A stretch of 64,000 nucleotides of DNA from Undaria pinnatifida (taxonomy: Eukaryota; Sar; Phaeophyceae; Laminariales; Alariaceae): positions 4,466,819-4,530,818 of the forward strand of contig JABAKD010000025.1 in assembly GCA_012845835.1 (NCBI GenBank), read 5' to 3'. Positions 44,570 through 54,854 of the stretch are shown here, piece after piece. Under the pieces are notes generated by a model. That model made no database searches, was not told the origin of the DNA, and saw only the letters and a program-made list of their open reading frames with translations. Positions within the stretch are counted from its first letter, which is position 1, and each line of letters starts with the position of its first letter. A program made the position numbers and the translations under genes.

Positions 44570-44665
44570 ACGCAACTTGCAAAGAAAGCTGAGTTTTGAT
44601 GAAAAACAAATTTTGGTCGATTTCACAGCTGCTGTGATGAAGTGTATTTTTCATTTACATAATAC
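44570..44665 (+). repeat. Family R, diverged end fragment
   Basis: CAACTTGCAAAGAAAGCTGAGTTTTGATG, then TTTCACAGCTGCTGTGATGAAGTGTATTTTTCAT, a diverged version of the family R terminus. Confidence 0.7.
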
Positions 44666-44914
44666 TCGGAGTATAACTGTTTTTACGAGTATTCCTACCT
44701 GTTTTTGTTGCAATCATTATGACTGTTGTCTGCTCTGTGCTCCCTAATTAAAAAAATAAGAAAAACGTCAAAAGTGTACGATATGCGTTGGCAAAATACA
44801 AGGTACCGTAGTCGTATATTTATGTTAGTCTACTACACCGCTGATGATGTTGTTAATACTTTTATATAGAAAACACACACACGCACACTCCGTTATTCTT
44901 AAACCGCATAGGTT

Positions 44915-45110
44915 TCTCGGCGTTCCCAATTCCCAAGACTTTCCCACTGCCAGGTATTCAGTCATTTATGCACGTCGATTTTCATCAAATTTCGCCAAAC
45001 TCGCGCCCTCTCGCGTTTTCCGCTCGTCGAGAAACAGTCCATTCTACCATAACATACCACAGATTCACCCGGTAAAACTTGAACCCACGAGATTCGACTT
45101 TATTAACAGG
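44915..45110 (-). mobile_element. SINE, diverged copy 3
   Basis: Shares CGTCGATTTTCATCAAATTT, ACTCGCGCCCTCTCGCG, TTTTCCGCTCGTC and AGAAACAGTCC with copy 1. A B-box-like GGGTTCAAG is read on the minus strand at about 45070. Tail and head ends are unclear. Confidence 0.6.
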
Positions 45111-45309
45111 GGATGAGATTCACCCACTACATCGGGCACGCCTCGATTGGGATAGAAAGGTATGCGTAGCTTGGTTTAAGAGTGGGTAGATTTGGATACT
45201 ACATACACTACTAAGAAGTCTCCCCTTTGGACATTAAATTACAAAAATCGATTAGAATCAGGTCGAATGATGGGTCTGTTTGGGCCTTTCGCGTTTTGAT
45301 TTTGTAAAA

Positions 45310-45640
45310 AACTGAAAAACGTCATGCATCTGTGAGTACGACCGATTGAATAGTTGAAACTCACCTTTGTAAGCTGCGTGGTACACTAGATCTGTGTTTA
45401 ATCTATGATACGTTGTGTTTGTAAAATATACCTGGTTGTTTATTTAATACACAGCTTCACATATTTTAAGGAAAGAAGGTCGTTCGCGCGTGTTCCATGT
45501 TTTGTCCTCATGCTTGATATAGGTCGGTGATGTGAATAACAGTGACTGCCCTGGATGTTGTCAGGGTCAACAGGACGGGTTTCCTTGACCATCCTGTGCA
45601 CTGATGATACGATAAAACCCGCATACAGGGTAGGTGTGTG
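45310..45640 (-). repeat. Family R, subfamily b copy
   Basis: A related but distinct version of the family R end: AAAACTGAAAAACGTCA, ACCGATTGAATAGTTGAAACTCA, GGTCGTTCGCGCGTGTT, then TAAAACCCGCATACAGGGTAGGT. LINE-A starts right after it. Confidence 0.75.
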
Positions 45641-48500
45641 TGTGTGTTTTTCACATTATTAAACCGTTCTTCTACTCGTCGACATCCAGCACACCCAGTG
45701 TCCGTACTGATTCTTCACCCTAGAAAGATCAGCTCTGTGGTCACGAGCCACGACACAGAGATAATGCATCGTAATGCATTCGACAACGCAATGTCATGCC
45801 CTAGTACTGGGTACGACAGGCACAACATACATACGTCAGCAACAGAAATACATTGGAAGAGAGAAAAACGAAATAAACAAAAACAAAAACAAAAACAAAA
45901 AACAAAAACAAAATAAGAAAACAAATAAAAACAAAGATAAAAATAAAACAAAAAATGAAACAAACAAAATGAAGGGGAAATCGAAGAAACAACCCAACCG
46001 GAAAGGAGAGCCAAAGCTCGGAAAAGAAACATAATAAAATGAAATAAAATAAAGTAAAGTAAAACCAAAATAAGATAATCCGAACACGAGCCAAAAACCT
46101 GGACACGCAAGGAGGGAACAAAGGGGAAAAAAATACCCCAGAAAAAGACGAAAAGTGCTATATACCTACTAGTCGGCCTGGTACCTTGCTACCCTGTCTG
46201 CCATCTCCTTCCTGCCTTCGTCCACCGCGGTCTCCCTTCTATTCCTCATGTTGCCCCCCCTGCCCCCATTCCCTTGGACGGCTTTCCTTCTACTCCTCCT
46301 GTTTCCCCCCCTCCCCCCTTTGTGTTCTTCTCATTAAACCAAAATACCTTGTAAAGGAGAGAAACAACGAAAGAAACCAAGACAAAATAATAAATAAATA
46401 AAAAGGGGAACCAAAGCACGGGAGATAGAAACATACCCCGAGCATGAGCCAAAATGGACATGCAAGGGGGAAAGAAAGGGAAAAAATACCCCGGAAAAAA
46501 GAAACAAGTAAAAGAAGGAAGACTGGGAGGGCCAAATAAAACAGGCTCGTCACCTACCCACCATGCAAGACTCCCTTCATAAGGATAAGAAGGGGAAAGA
46601 AAGAAAAAAAATAAATTCACGGAAAAATCAAAGTACCAAGACATCACATTCCGAGCAGCCGCAGCAGTTGGCGGTACGAGTGGCATAGATAGAAAGGTTC
46701 CACCTACTAGTCGGCCTGGTACCTTGCTACCCTGTCTGCGGTCTCCTTCCTACTTTCATCTACCGCGGTTTCCCTTCTACTCCTCCTGCCCCCCCCCCTG
46801 CCCCCATACCCTTGTGCGGTGTTCCTTCTACCCCTCCTGCTGCCCCCCTCCCCCCGTTCCCTTCGACACCACCCACGGCGGATGCGCGGCGCTGTCTACT
46901 CAGCTTTGCCTCATCCTCGTGCCACCTGCCCATGAACCGTTCAGCTGCTTCGAGGACCCCCCGGTACCACTTGCCCACCTTTTTTGCTGCAGTGGGCCAC
47001 AGCGCGGTCCCAACTCCAAAAACTAAGGGGGAGTGTTCCGTTGATCCCTCGTTGGCTTTGAACACCCTAAGGTCCTCAGCTATGGCTCTAGGCCAAGTCT
47101 TGAGTTGTCCGCCTGGTTTCGGGTTCTCCCCACCAGCGATCGTCCCGAACATCAACCGACGGGGCAGTCGCCCCTTGTGTTGTCGCACCAGGGCCCCGGC
47201 AAAGAAGAGCCGCCGTTTACGGATGGTCGTTTCGATGCTCTCGCATCGTGTCATCCTGAGGGCCTTCGCGTACGAGAGGGTGGTGTGGTCGGTGCGTAAT
47301 CGGCGCTGGAAGCCAATGACTCGCAAAAGGACTTCGTGGTGGGCTGATCGGAGCTTGGCGAAGTGGTTCGCATTGAGGGTCCACGTCACACACCCGTACA
47401 GCAGGGTCTCAATGACCTCGGCCTTCAGCATGCGGACTTTCAGACTAAGCGGGGCGGTCGTCCTGTCATACAATTCCGGGCCAAACCGTTTGAGGCATGC
47501 CCGCATGAGACGGATCCGTCGTTCGATTTCGAGCGAGAGGTCAGCGCTTTCGTGGACAATGCCGCCTAGGTATAAAAACTGGGTCGTCTGTTTATACCTC
47601 TGGCCTGATGCTTCGATCGCGAGCGGTGGGGCGAGGGATGTCTGGTCCGGTGTTCGTAGCAGCATCGTCTCTGTCTTCTTTTCCGATACCGTGAGGCCTG
47701 CTGCTTCGAAGACAGTCACGATGACTGTCATCATTTTAGCAAGGCCTTCCGCCGACTTCGAAACAATTCCTGCGTCATCTGCGTACAGCATGCCCCACAC
47801 AGCCCTTTGCACGCATGCCAACGGTTCCTCTTTTCCGACTGCACTGCCCTCTTCGAGGTGAACCAAATCCCTTACGATGCTTTCGTCTTTGCTGAAGCGT
47901 ACCAGCACGACGTGTATCGCAGCAGCGAAGAACACGTTGAACAGAAACGGTGATAGCACGCAGCCTTGCCGCAGCCCCTGGGTGACATTAAACCAATCCG
48001 AGTGCTCGCCGTCATCCGCACGCACGCGAGCACGCATGCCTTCGTGGAAGTTGCGGATAATAACTGTGCGCATCTTGGTTGGTACGCCAAGGCGTGTGAG
48101 TACCTCCCACAACAGTTCCCGGTCGACAGAGTCGTACGCTTTCTGCAGATCGATGAAGCACATGTACAGGGGGATTTTCCTCTGTCGTCCGAGCTCTTGC
48201 AACCGGCGCACGACAAACAGCATGTCGACCGTCGACCGTGCGGGACGGAAGCCGCACTGTTCTTCAGGAAGTATTTCCTCGGCCTCGCAGTAGTTGCTAA
48301 GGCGGGACGCAACGATTTTCAACAATATTTTGCCTGCGTGGGCAACAAGCGAGATCCCTCTGTAATTGTTGCAATCAGTTCGATCCTTTTTTTTGTGAAG
48401 GGTCTTGATGATAGCATCTTTCCATTGCTGGGGGACTTCGCCCGTTACCCACACGTTGACAAGGGTATTGTGAAAACACTGGACGGGTGTGTTGTAGTAC
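45640..48500 (-). mobile_element. LINE-A non-LTR retrotransposon, 5' truncated
   Basis: Minus-strand element of about 2.9 kb. It has the ORF at 46760-48490, a 3' region with two copies of a CTAGTCGGCCTGGTACC block (46165 and 46705), and a 3' end near 45640 with a tail read AAAAACACACACACAC on the minus strand. It is inserted in subfamily b repeat DNA. The 5' end near 48490 falls inside the coding region, so the endonuclease domain is lost. Confidence 0.88.
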
Positions 48501-48559
48501 AGACATGATATTATTTTATAAAAACTGAAAAACGTCAGCATGATATTATTGTATGACAT
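46760..48559 (-). CDS. LINE-A reverse transcriptase (partial ORF, 5' truncated)
   Basis: A 599-codon open frame with no internal stop. The first about 23 codons are flanking DNA; element sequence starts near [14 protein letters not shown]. Reverse-transcriptase blocks in order: [16 protein letters not shown] (51-72), [17 protein letters not shown] (96-112), [16 protein letters not shown] (135-150), [16 protein letters not shown] (194-209), the YADD active site (259-262), then SEKKTETM and FLYLGG. After that come the thumb and a C-terminal part with LLYGCVTW and [18 protein letters not shown]. The C-terminus ends in a Gly-rich GGVEG repeat. An apurinic-type endonuclease should precede it in a complete element and is absent. 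It is the best preserved coding frame in the window, so the insertion is fairly recent. Confidence 0.92.
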   Translation of the reverse strand: MSYNNIMLTFFSFYKIISCLYYNTPVQCFHNTLVNVWVTGEVPQQWKDAIIKTLHKKKDRTDCNNYRGISLVAHAGKILLKIVASRLSNYCEAEEILPEEQCGFRPARSTVDMLFVVRRLQELGRQRKIPLYMCFIDLQKAYDSVDRELLWEVLTRLGVPTKMRTVIIRNFHEGMRARVRADDGEHSDWFNVTQGLRQGCVLSPFLFNVFFAAAIHVVLVRFSKDESIVRDLVHLEEGSAVGKEEPLACVQRAVWGMLYADDAGIVSKSAEGLAKMMTVIVTVFEAAGLTVSEKKTETMLLRTPDQTSLAPPLAIEASGQRYKQTTQFLYLGGIVHESADLSLEIERRIRLMRACLKRFGPELYDRTTAPLSLKVRMLKAEVIETLLYGCVTWTLNANHFAKLRSAHHEVLLRVIGFQRRLRTDHTTLSYAKALRMTRCESIETTIRKRRLFFAGALVRQHKGRLPRRLMFGTIAGGENPKPGGQLKTWPRAIAEDLRVFKANEGSTEHSPLVFGVGTALWPTAAKKVGKWYRGVLEAAERFMGRWHEDEAKLSRQRRASAVGGVEGNGGRGAAGGVEGTPHKGMGAGGGAGGVEGKPR

Positions 48560-48599
48560 GTGGTCAACAGAACCCGCATAAGCGAAGTATTTATAAATA

Positions 48600-48790
48600 C
48601 ATTATTTTACGAAAATATTTATTTTACAAAGCAAAAAAACGTCAGCTGTGAGTACGACCGATTGAATGGTTTGAACTCAACTTTGCAATCTGCGTGGTGC
48701 ATCTATGTTTCGCTAATATACAGCAGAAGTTGCACAAAATTTACGGAAGGTCGTTCGCGCGTGTTATATAATATTCGATCCTCAAGATAT
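48600..48790. repeat. Family R, subfamily b fragment
   Basis: AAAAAACGTCAGCTGTGAGTACG, GAATGGTTTGAACTCAACTTTG and GGAAGGTCGTTCGCGCGTGTTAT. A CATGTGGTCAACAGAACCCGC segment next to it recurs at 52700. Confidence 0.75.
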
Positions 48791-48809
48791 TTATGTATAT
48801 ATGATATAA

Positions 48810-49470
48810 TATTTTCGAACACTCCACCCTCTCTTTACTCACTGATTGTACGACTTACCCCAGGATATACATGATAAACTGATGCATTATTTCCAAAACC
48901 GTCACATTTATCCCCTCAAAATAATGTATAGTTTCCACGCACATACTGAGCTGCCCCACACGCCCCCCCCCCCCCCGCCCCAACCCCCCCCCCCCCCCAA
49001 TAATAAACTGGTGCCAAAACCGTCAGATTTATCCCCTCGAAAGGATTTATAGCTTACATGCACAAATTGCCCCCCTTCCCCCCCCCCCCCCCCCCTTCCA
49101 AACCCGCTCGCTTTTGATCAAAATCAGGCCCCCACGTCCTTCAAAACTCCGCCCCCCCCCCTCTCCGGTTATTCGACTTACAAGATTTACTTGATAAAAT
49201 GATACAATTCCCTTCACAGCTGTCAGATTTTGTCCCCCTCAGAAACGGGTTTTATAGTTTCCGCGCACAGACTGACTAAAATCACCCTGTTGACCCTGAT
49301 AGCTACACTGTAGTTGCAAGGGGAGTCGCCGACCTATATCCTTAATGAGGACACACAACTCGTAATGCGCGCGATCGGAGTATCACACACAGCTTACAAA
49401 GATGAGTTTCGACGAAGTCTTCGATCTCACAGCTGGAGGAGTGTATTTTCATTTTATAATATTGAAAAAC
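48810..49470 (+). repeat. Family R, last modules
   Basis: Close match to 39.42-40.08 kb, including the C runs and ending CACAGCTGGAGGAGTGTATTTTC. Confidence 0.85.
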
Positions 49471-49775
49471 GTCAGCTAGCTGTGAGTACGACGATTAAAT
49501 GGTTGAAACTCAACTTTGCAAGCTGCGTGGTACATTAGATCTGTGTATCGTTTAGGACATGGCGTGTGTGGATTAAGCCTGGTTGTAAATACACAGGTTC
49601 ACAATTTTTACGAAAGGCCGTTCGCGCGTGTTCTATATTTTATCCTCCTGAGAAAGGATATGGGTCGGTGACTTCCTTGGATGTCGTCAGGGTCAACAGG
49701 TCAACAGGACGATTTTTCATAACCATTCTGTGCACTGACTATAAAACCCGCACAGAGGGTAGGTATTATAATATT
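49470..49775. repeat. Family R, subfamily b copy
   Basis: AAAAACGTCAGCTAGCTGTGAG to TAAAACCCGCACAGAGGGTAGG, directly joined to the preceding copy. Confidence 0.8.
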
Positions 49776-49779
49776 AGAA

Positions 49780-50781
49780 ACGTCTCACCTAAAATCGAAT
49801 TCTGCCAGAGTAATAAACACTACCACGCAATTGATATCACCTCATTATCTTTCTAGCCACCTGTAGCCCAAATCACCCCCCCCCCCCCAACGCCCCTCTT
49901 TCCCCACTCCCCACCAGAGTAATAAACACTACCAGGTAACTGATATCACCTCCTTATCTTTCTAGCCATCCATGACGTAGCTCCAATTCACCTTCCCCCC
50001 CCCCCCCCATTTCCCCCCCCCCTCCCTCTGGTTCAAACGCCCCACCTATAAACGAAATATGCCAGAGTAATAAACACTACCACGCAGTTGATGTCACCCC
50101 TCATTATCTTTCTAGCCATCCATGCTGTAGCTCCAATCCTCCCCGCCCCCCCCTCCCCAACGCCCCCTCCTTCCCCACCACCCGCACCATCGCCTAGACC
50201 TAGCACCATGCGTACAGCAAACCCCTCCTACATCTATGCGACATAAAGCTGTTGGTAATGCCCCCCGACCCCCTCCCCCCCCCACCCCTTCGAACACTCC
50301 GCCTTCTCCTCGCTGGTTGTACGACTTACAGGATATACATGATAAACTGAGGCATTCCTTCCACAACCGTCAGATTTGTTCCCGTAAAGGATTTATAGTT
50401 TCCGCGCACAGATGGAGGTGCCCCGCCGGTTTCCCTCTCCGCCTCCCGCTCCCTCTTGTTCAAATCCAGACCCCCACGCCCTTAAAAACTCCGCCCTCCC
50501 CTCACCGGTTATACGAGTTACAGGATACGCGTAATAAACTGATGCATTTCGTTCCACAGCTGTCACATTTTGTCCCCCACGAAAACGGGTTTTAGAGGCT
50601 CCGAGCACAGACTGACTAACATCACCCTGTTGACCCCGGTACAAGCTACACCGTAGTTCCTAGCGGAGTCGCCGAACTATATCCTTAATGAGGACACACA
50701 CCCCGTAATGCGCGCGATCGGAGTATCACACACAGCTTGCAAAGATGAGTTTCGATAAGATCTTCGATCTCACAGCTGGAG
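49780..50781 (+). repeat. Family R copy, interrupted by the Mutator-like element
   Basis: Three or four C-run modules, then the terminal module to CTCACAGCTGGAG at 50781. The remaining end (CAGCTGGAGTGTATTTTTAC) is found at 52640. Confidence 0.85.
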
Positions 50782-50809
50782 CGGTCTCCGGCACTACTTG
50801 CATTTTGCG

Positions 50810-52612
50810 TGGAAGCTCATGAAAGCTTCCATGGAAGATATGGAAGCTTCCATGGAAGATATGGAAGAACTGAAAGCTCCCACCGACGTAACTTCCACGG
50901 GAGCTTCTACGAAGCTTCCACGAAAGCTTCCATGGAAGTAACTTCCACGAAAGCTTCCATGGAAGCTTTCATGGAAGTAATGGAAGCGTTCGTGAACGTT
51001 ATGGAAGATTTCAGAAGTAACTTCCACGGAAGCTTTCATGGAAGCTTCCGTGGAAGCTTCCATGGAGGACATGGCATATGTGAAAGCTTCCACGGAAGTA
51101 ACTTTCACGGGAGCTTCCACGAAAGCTTCTGCGAAAGCTTCCATGGAAGCAACCTCCACCAAATCTTCCATGGAAGCTTTCATGGAAGTAATAGAAGATT
51201 TCGCGGAAGTTATGGAAGATTTCATGGAAGTAACTTCCACGGAAGATATGGAAGAACTGAAAACCTCCACCAAATCTTCCATGGAAGCTTTCATGGAAGT
51301 AATAGAAGCTTTCGCGGAAGTTATGGAAGATTTCATGGAAGTAACTTCCACGGAAGCTTTCATGGAAGCTTCCGTGGAAGCTTCCATGGAAGATATGGAA
51401 GAACTGAAAGCTTCCACCGACGTAACTTCTACGGGCGCTTCTACGAAGCTTCCACGAAAGCTTCAATGAAAGTAATTTCTTCTACGAAGCTTCCACGAAA
51501 GCTTCCATGGAATTAATTTCCACGAAATCTTCCATGGAAGCTTTCATGGAAGTAATGGAAGCTTTCGTGAACGTTATGGAAGCTTTCATGGAAGTAACTT
51601 TCACGGAAGCTTCCATGGAAGCTTCCATGGAAGCTTCCATGGAGGATATGGAATATATGAAAGCTTCCACGGAAGTAACTTCCACGGGAGCTTCCACGAA
51701 AGCTTCCACGAAAGCTTCCATGGAAGTAACTTCCACGAAAGCTTCCATTGAAGTTTTCATGGAAGTAATGAAAGCTTTCGCGGAAGTTATGGAAGCTTTC
51801 ATGGAAGTGACTTCCACGGAAGTTATGGAAGCTTTCATGGAAGTGACTTCCACGGAAGGTCTCATGGAAGCTTCCGTGGAAGCTTCCATGGAAGATATGG
51901 AAGAACTGAAAGCTTCCACCGACGTAACTTTCACGGGAGCTTCTACGAAGCTTCCATGAAAGCTTTCATAGGAGCTTCCGTAAGCTTCCGTGGACGCTTC
52001 AATCGAAGATATGGAAGATATGAAAGCATCCGTAGAAGTAAATTCCACGAGAGCTTCCACGAAAGATTCCACGAAAGCTTCCATGGAAGTAACGGAAGCT
52101 TTCGCGGAAGTAATGGAAGCGTCATGGAAGTAATGGAAGTTACTTCCATGGAAGCTTAGGGTTGGGGTTAGGGCTAGGGTTAGGGTTAGGTTGCTTTCGT
52201 AGAAGCTTCCGTGGAAGTTGCTCCCGTGGATGCTTTCACGGGAGCTTCCGTGGAAGTTGCTTCCGCGGAAGCTTTCGTGGAAGCTTCCGTGGAAATTGCT
52301 CCCGTGGAAGCTTCCGTGGAAATTGCTCCCGTGGAAGCTTTCATGGGAGCTTCCGTGGAAGTTGCTTCCGTGGAAGCTTTCATGGAAGCTTCCGGGGAAG
52401 TTGCTTCCGTGTAATCTTCCGTGGAAGTTGCTTCCGTGGAAGATTTCTTGGAAGCTTCCGTGGAAGTTGCTTCCGTGGAAGCTTCCACGGAAGCTTCCAC
52501 GGAAGATTCCACGGCATGGAAGCGTGGAAGCTTCCATGGAAGCTTCCACGACTTCTACGGAAGCTTCCATCGCATCCATGGAAGCTTCCACGGAAGATTT
52601 CACGAGCTTCCA
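50810..52612. repeat. GGAAGCTTCC palindromic array with higher-order repeats
   Basis: The basic unit is 6-12 bp and self-complementary. Higher-order units are marked by GATATGGAAGAACTGAAA at about 50860, 51250, 51400 and 51900. Left of 52156 the linking word is GAAGTAACTTCC; right of it the word is GAAGTTGCTTCC, so two different arrays meet there. Confidence 0.92.
52156..52190 (+). repeat. Interstitial telomere-like tract (TTAGGG)n
   Basis: Five to six TTAGGG units, two with one change (TTGGGG, CTAGGG), exactly at the junction between the two palindromic arrays. Confidence 0.9.
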
Positions 52613-52879
52613 CCAAAAATGCAGATAGTGCAGGTGGCCCAGCTGGAGTGTATTTTTACGAAGTATTTTAATGATATTTAACATGGTATTATTATATGAC
52701 ATGTGGTCAACAGAACCCGCATAAAAGGCGGAGTATTATTAATAGTACATGATATGATCAACAACAGGTGGCTTGTAATTATAATTATCATCCACTTGTA
52801 CAAAAGTAGGCGTATATTATTGCATAATAACCATTCTGTGTACTAATACTACAATCCGAACAGATGGGAAAATAATCTA

Positions 52880-52985
52880 GGAAGATATTTTATGAAAACT
52901 GAAAAACGTCAGCTGTGAGTACAACCGATTGAATGGTTGAAGCTCAACTATGCAAGCTGCGTGGTACATTCATGTTTCGCTAATA
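52880..52985. repeat. Family R, subfamily b fragment
   Basis: TGAAAACTGAAAAACGTCAGCTG, ACCGATTGAATGGTTGAAGC and TGCAAGCTGCGTGGTACATT. Confidence 0.8.
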
Positions 52986-52989
52986 TTAT

Positions 52990-53245
52990 GAAAATAAAAA
53001 TACACTCCAGCTGTGATATCGAAGATTTTGGCGAATCTCATCTTTGCAAGCTGTGTGTGATACTTCGATCGAGCGTATCACGGGTTGTGTGTCCTCATTA
53101 AGGATATAAGTCGGCGACTCACCTTGGAACTACAGTGTAGCTATCAGGGTCAACAGGGTAGATAGTGTTAGTCAGTCTGTGCGCGGAAACTAGATAAAAC
53201 CCGTTTCTGAGGGGCGCAAAATCTGACAGCTGTGGAAGGAAATAT
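52990..53245 (-). repeat. Family R, 3' end, minus strand
   Basis: ATACACTCCAGCTGTGATATC to GGCGCAAAATCTGACAGCTGTGGAAGG. A second copy of the same end starts 20 bp later. Confidence 0.85.
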
Positions 53246-53254
53246 AATGAAAGT

Positions 53255-54854
53255 AAAAATACACTCCAGCTGTGAGATCGAATATTTTGTCGAAACGCAT
53301 CTTTGCAAGCTGTGTGTGATACTCCGATCGCGCGTATTACGGGTTGTGTGTTCTCATTAAGGATATAGGTCGGCGACTCCCCTTGGAACTACAATGTAGC
53401 TATCAGGGTCAACAGTATGATGTTAGTCAGTCTGTGCGCGGAGACTATAAAACCCGTTTTTGAGGGGGGCAAAATCTGACAGCTGTGGCAGGAAATGCAT
53501 CAGCTTATCAAGAGCATCCTGTAAGTCGTGTAACCGGTGAGGGGAGGGCGGAGTTTTCAAGGGCTTAGGGGCCTGGGTTTGAACAAGAGGGAGCGGGGAG
53601 GGGGGGGCGGGGGGGGGGGGGGGGGGGGGGGGCGAGGCAACTCCATCTGTGCGTGGAAACTGTAAATCCTTTAAGGAGATAAATCTGACGGTTTTGGAAG
53701 GAATGCACCACTTTATCATGTATATCCTGTAAGGCGTACAACCAGGGAGGAGAGGGCGTAGTGTTCGAGGGGGTGGGTGGGCGGGGGTTGGGGCAAAAAG
53801 GTTTTTAACAGCTTCATGTCGCATAGATGTAGGGGTTTGCCATACGCGTGGTGCTAGGTCTAGGCGATGGTGCGGGTGGTGGGGAAGGAGGGGGCGTTTG
53901 GGGGAGTGGGGGGGATGAATTGGAGCAGCGGCATGGATGGCTCTAAAATGGTAATGAGGTGATTCAACTGCGTGGAAGTTTTTATTACTTTGGCAGATTT
54001 CGATGTTAGGTGGGGCGTTTGAGCAAGAGGCGGGGGAAAGGGGGGAGGGGGCGGGGGGGGGGGGGCGGGGGGGGGGGGGGAGGGTTAGGGGTTGGGGGGC
54101 GGAGGGTGTTTAACAGGTTTTGGTCGCATATATGTAGAGGCTTGCTATACGCGTGGTGCTAGGTCTAGGCGATCGTGCGGGTGGTGGGGAAGGAGGGGGC
54201 GTTGGTGGGGGGGGGGCGTTGGTGGTGGTGGGGGGGTGATGAATGAAAGCTACGTCATGGATGCCCTGAAAGATAATGAGGTGATATCAATTGCGTAGAA
54301 GTGTTTAGTACTCTGGCCGGTTTCGATTTTAGGTGGGGCGCTTGAACAAGAGGGAACGGGGGAAAAAAACGGGGGGGGAAGGGGGGGAAGGGGGGGCGGA
54401 AATGAATTGGAGCTACGGCATGGATGGCTAGGAAGAAAATGAAGTGATATCAGCTGGCTGGTAGTGTTCACTGCTATGGCAGATTTTGATTTCAGGTGGG
54501 GCGTTTGAACAAAAGGGATCGGGGGGGGGGGGGAGGGGGGGCGGGACACTTCAATATGTGCGCGGAAACGATAAATCCTTGAAGGGGACAAATCTGACGG
54601 TTGTGGCAAGAATACATCCCTTTATATCACCTGCCTCGTATTGTTTATTATCCTGGCAGATTAGATGTTAGGTGTGCTATATACAACACAATCTTTAGGT
54701 GTGGTATACAACGTGTTATAGCTTTACTATTTGCTTTTGTACATGGATCGCAAGATATAATATTTCAATCGATAGGTACAACCATGTAGTTACCATGATT
54801 TTACCGTGCCGGTGTGGGGCTCTGGCATCGCTCATTATATGAAAGAGATACATA
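53255..54854 (-). repeat. Family R, near full-length minus-strand copy (part 1)
   Basis: From the terminal ATACACTCCAGCTGTGAGATC through G-run modules to GAAAGAGATACATA, where the TA transposon is inserted. It continues at 56257. Confidence 0.85.

Larger units (their letters stand above)
50782..52639. mobile_element. Mutator-like non-autonomous element filled with GGAAGCTTCC palindromes
   Basis: The target CAGCTGGAG (9 bp) is present on both sides (50773-50781 and 52640-52648); other family R copies show the unfilled site. The ends are inverted repeats of about 35 bp: GGCACTACTTGCATTTTG then TGGAAGCTC on the left, and the same pattern inverted on the right (GAGCTTCCACCAAAAATGC then AGATAGTGC). 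A 9-bp duplication with longer terminal repeats fits the Mutator superfamily. The interior is a 1.8-kb array of interlaced palindromes (AAGCTTCCATGGAAG, TTCCGTGGAAGC). Long open frames on both strands (up to 406 codons, rich in Met-Glu-Ala-Ser or Phe-His-Gly-Ser) are repeat artefacts. Confidence 0.9.

Noticed and set aside
45836-46121. Phe/Leu-rich membrane protein on the minus strand
   Set aside because: It is the complement of an AAAAC/AAAAT simple-sequence stretch in the LINE-A 3' region.
50809-52702. Long ORFs on both strands (235, 406, 169 codons) rich in Met-Glu-Ala-Ser or Phe-His-Gly-Ser
   Set aside because: They are phases of a palindromic 6-12-bp repeat. All six frames are open, which is expected for such an array and not for a gene.
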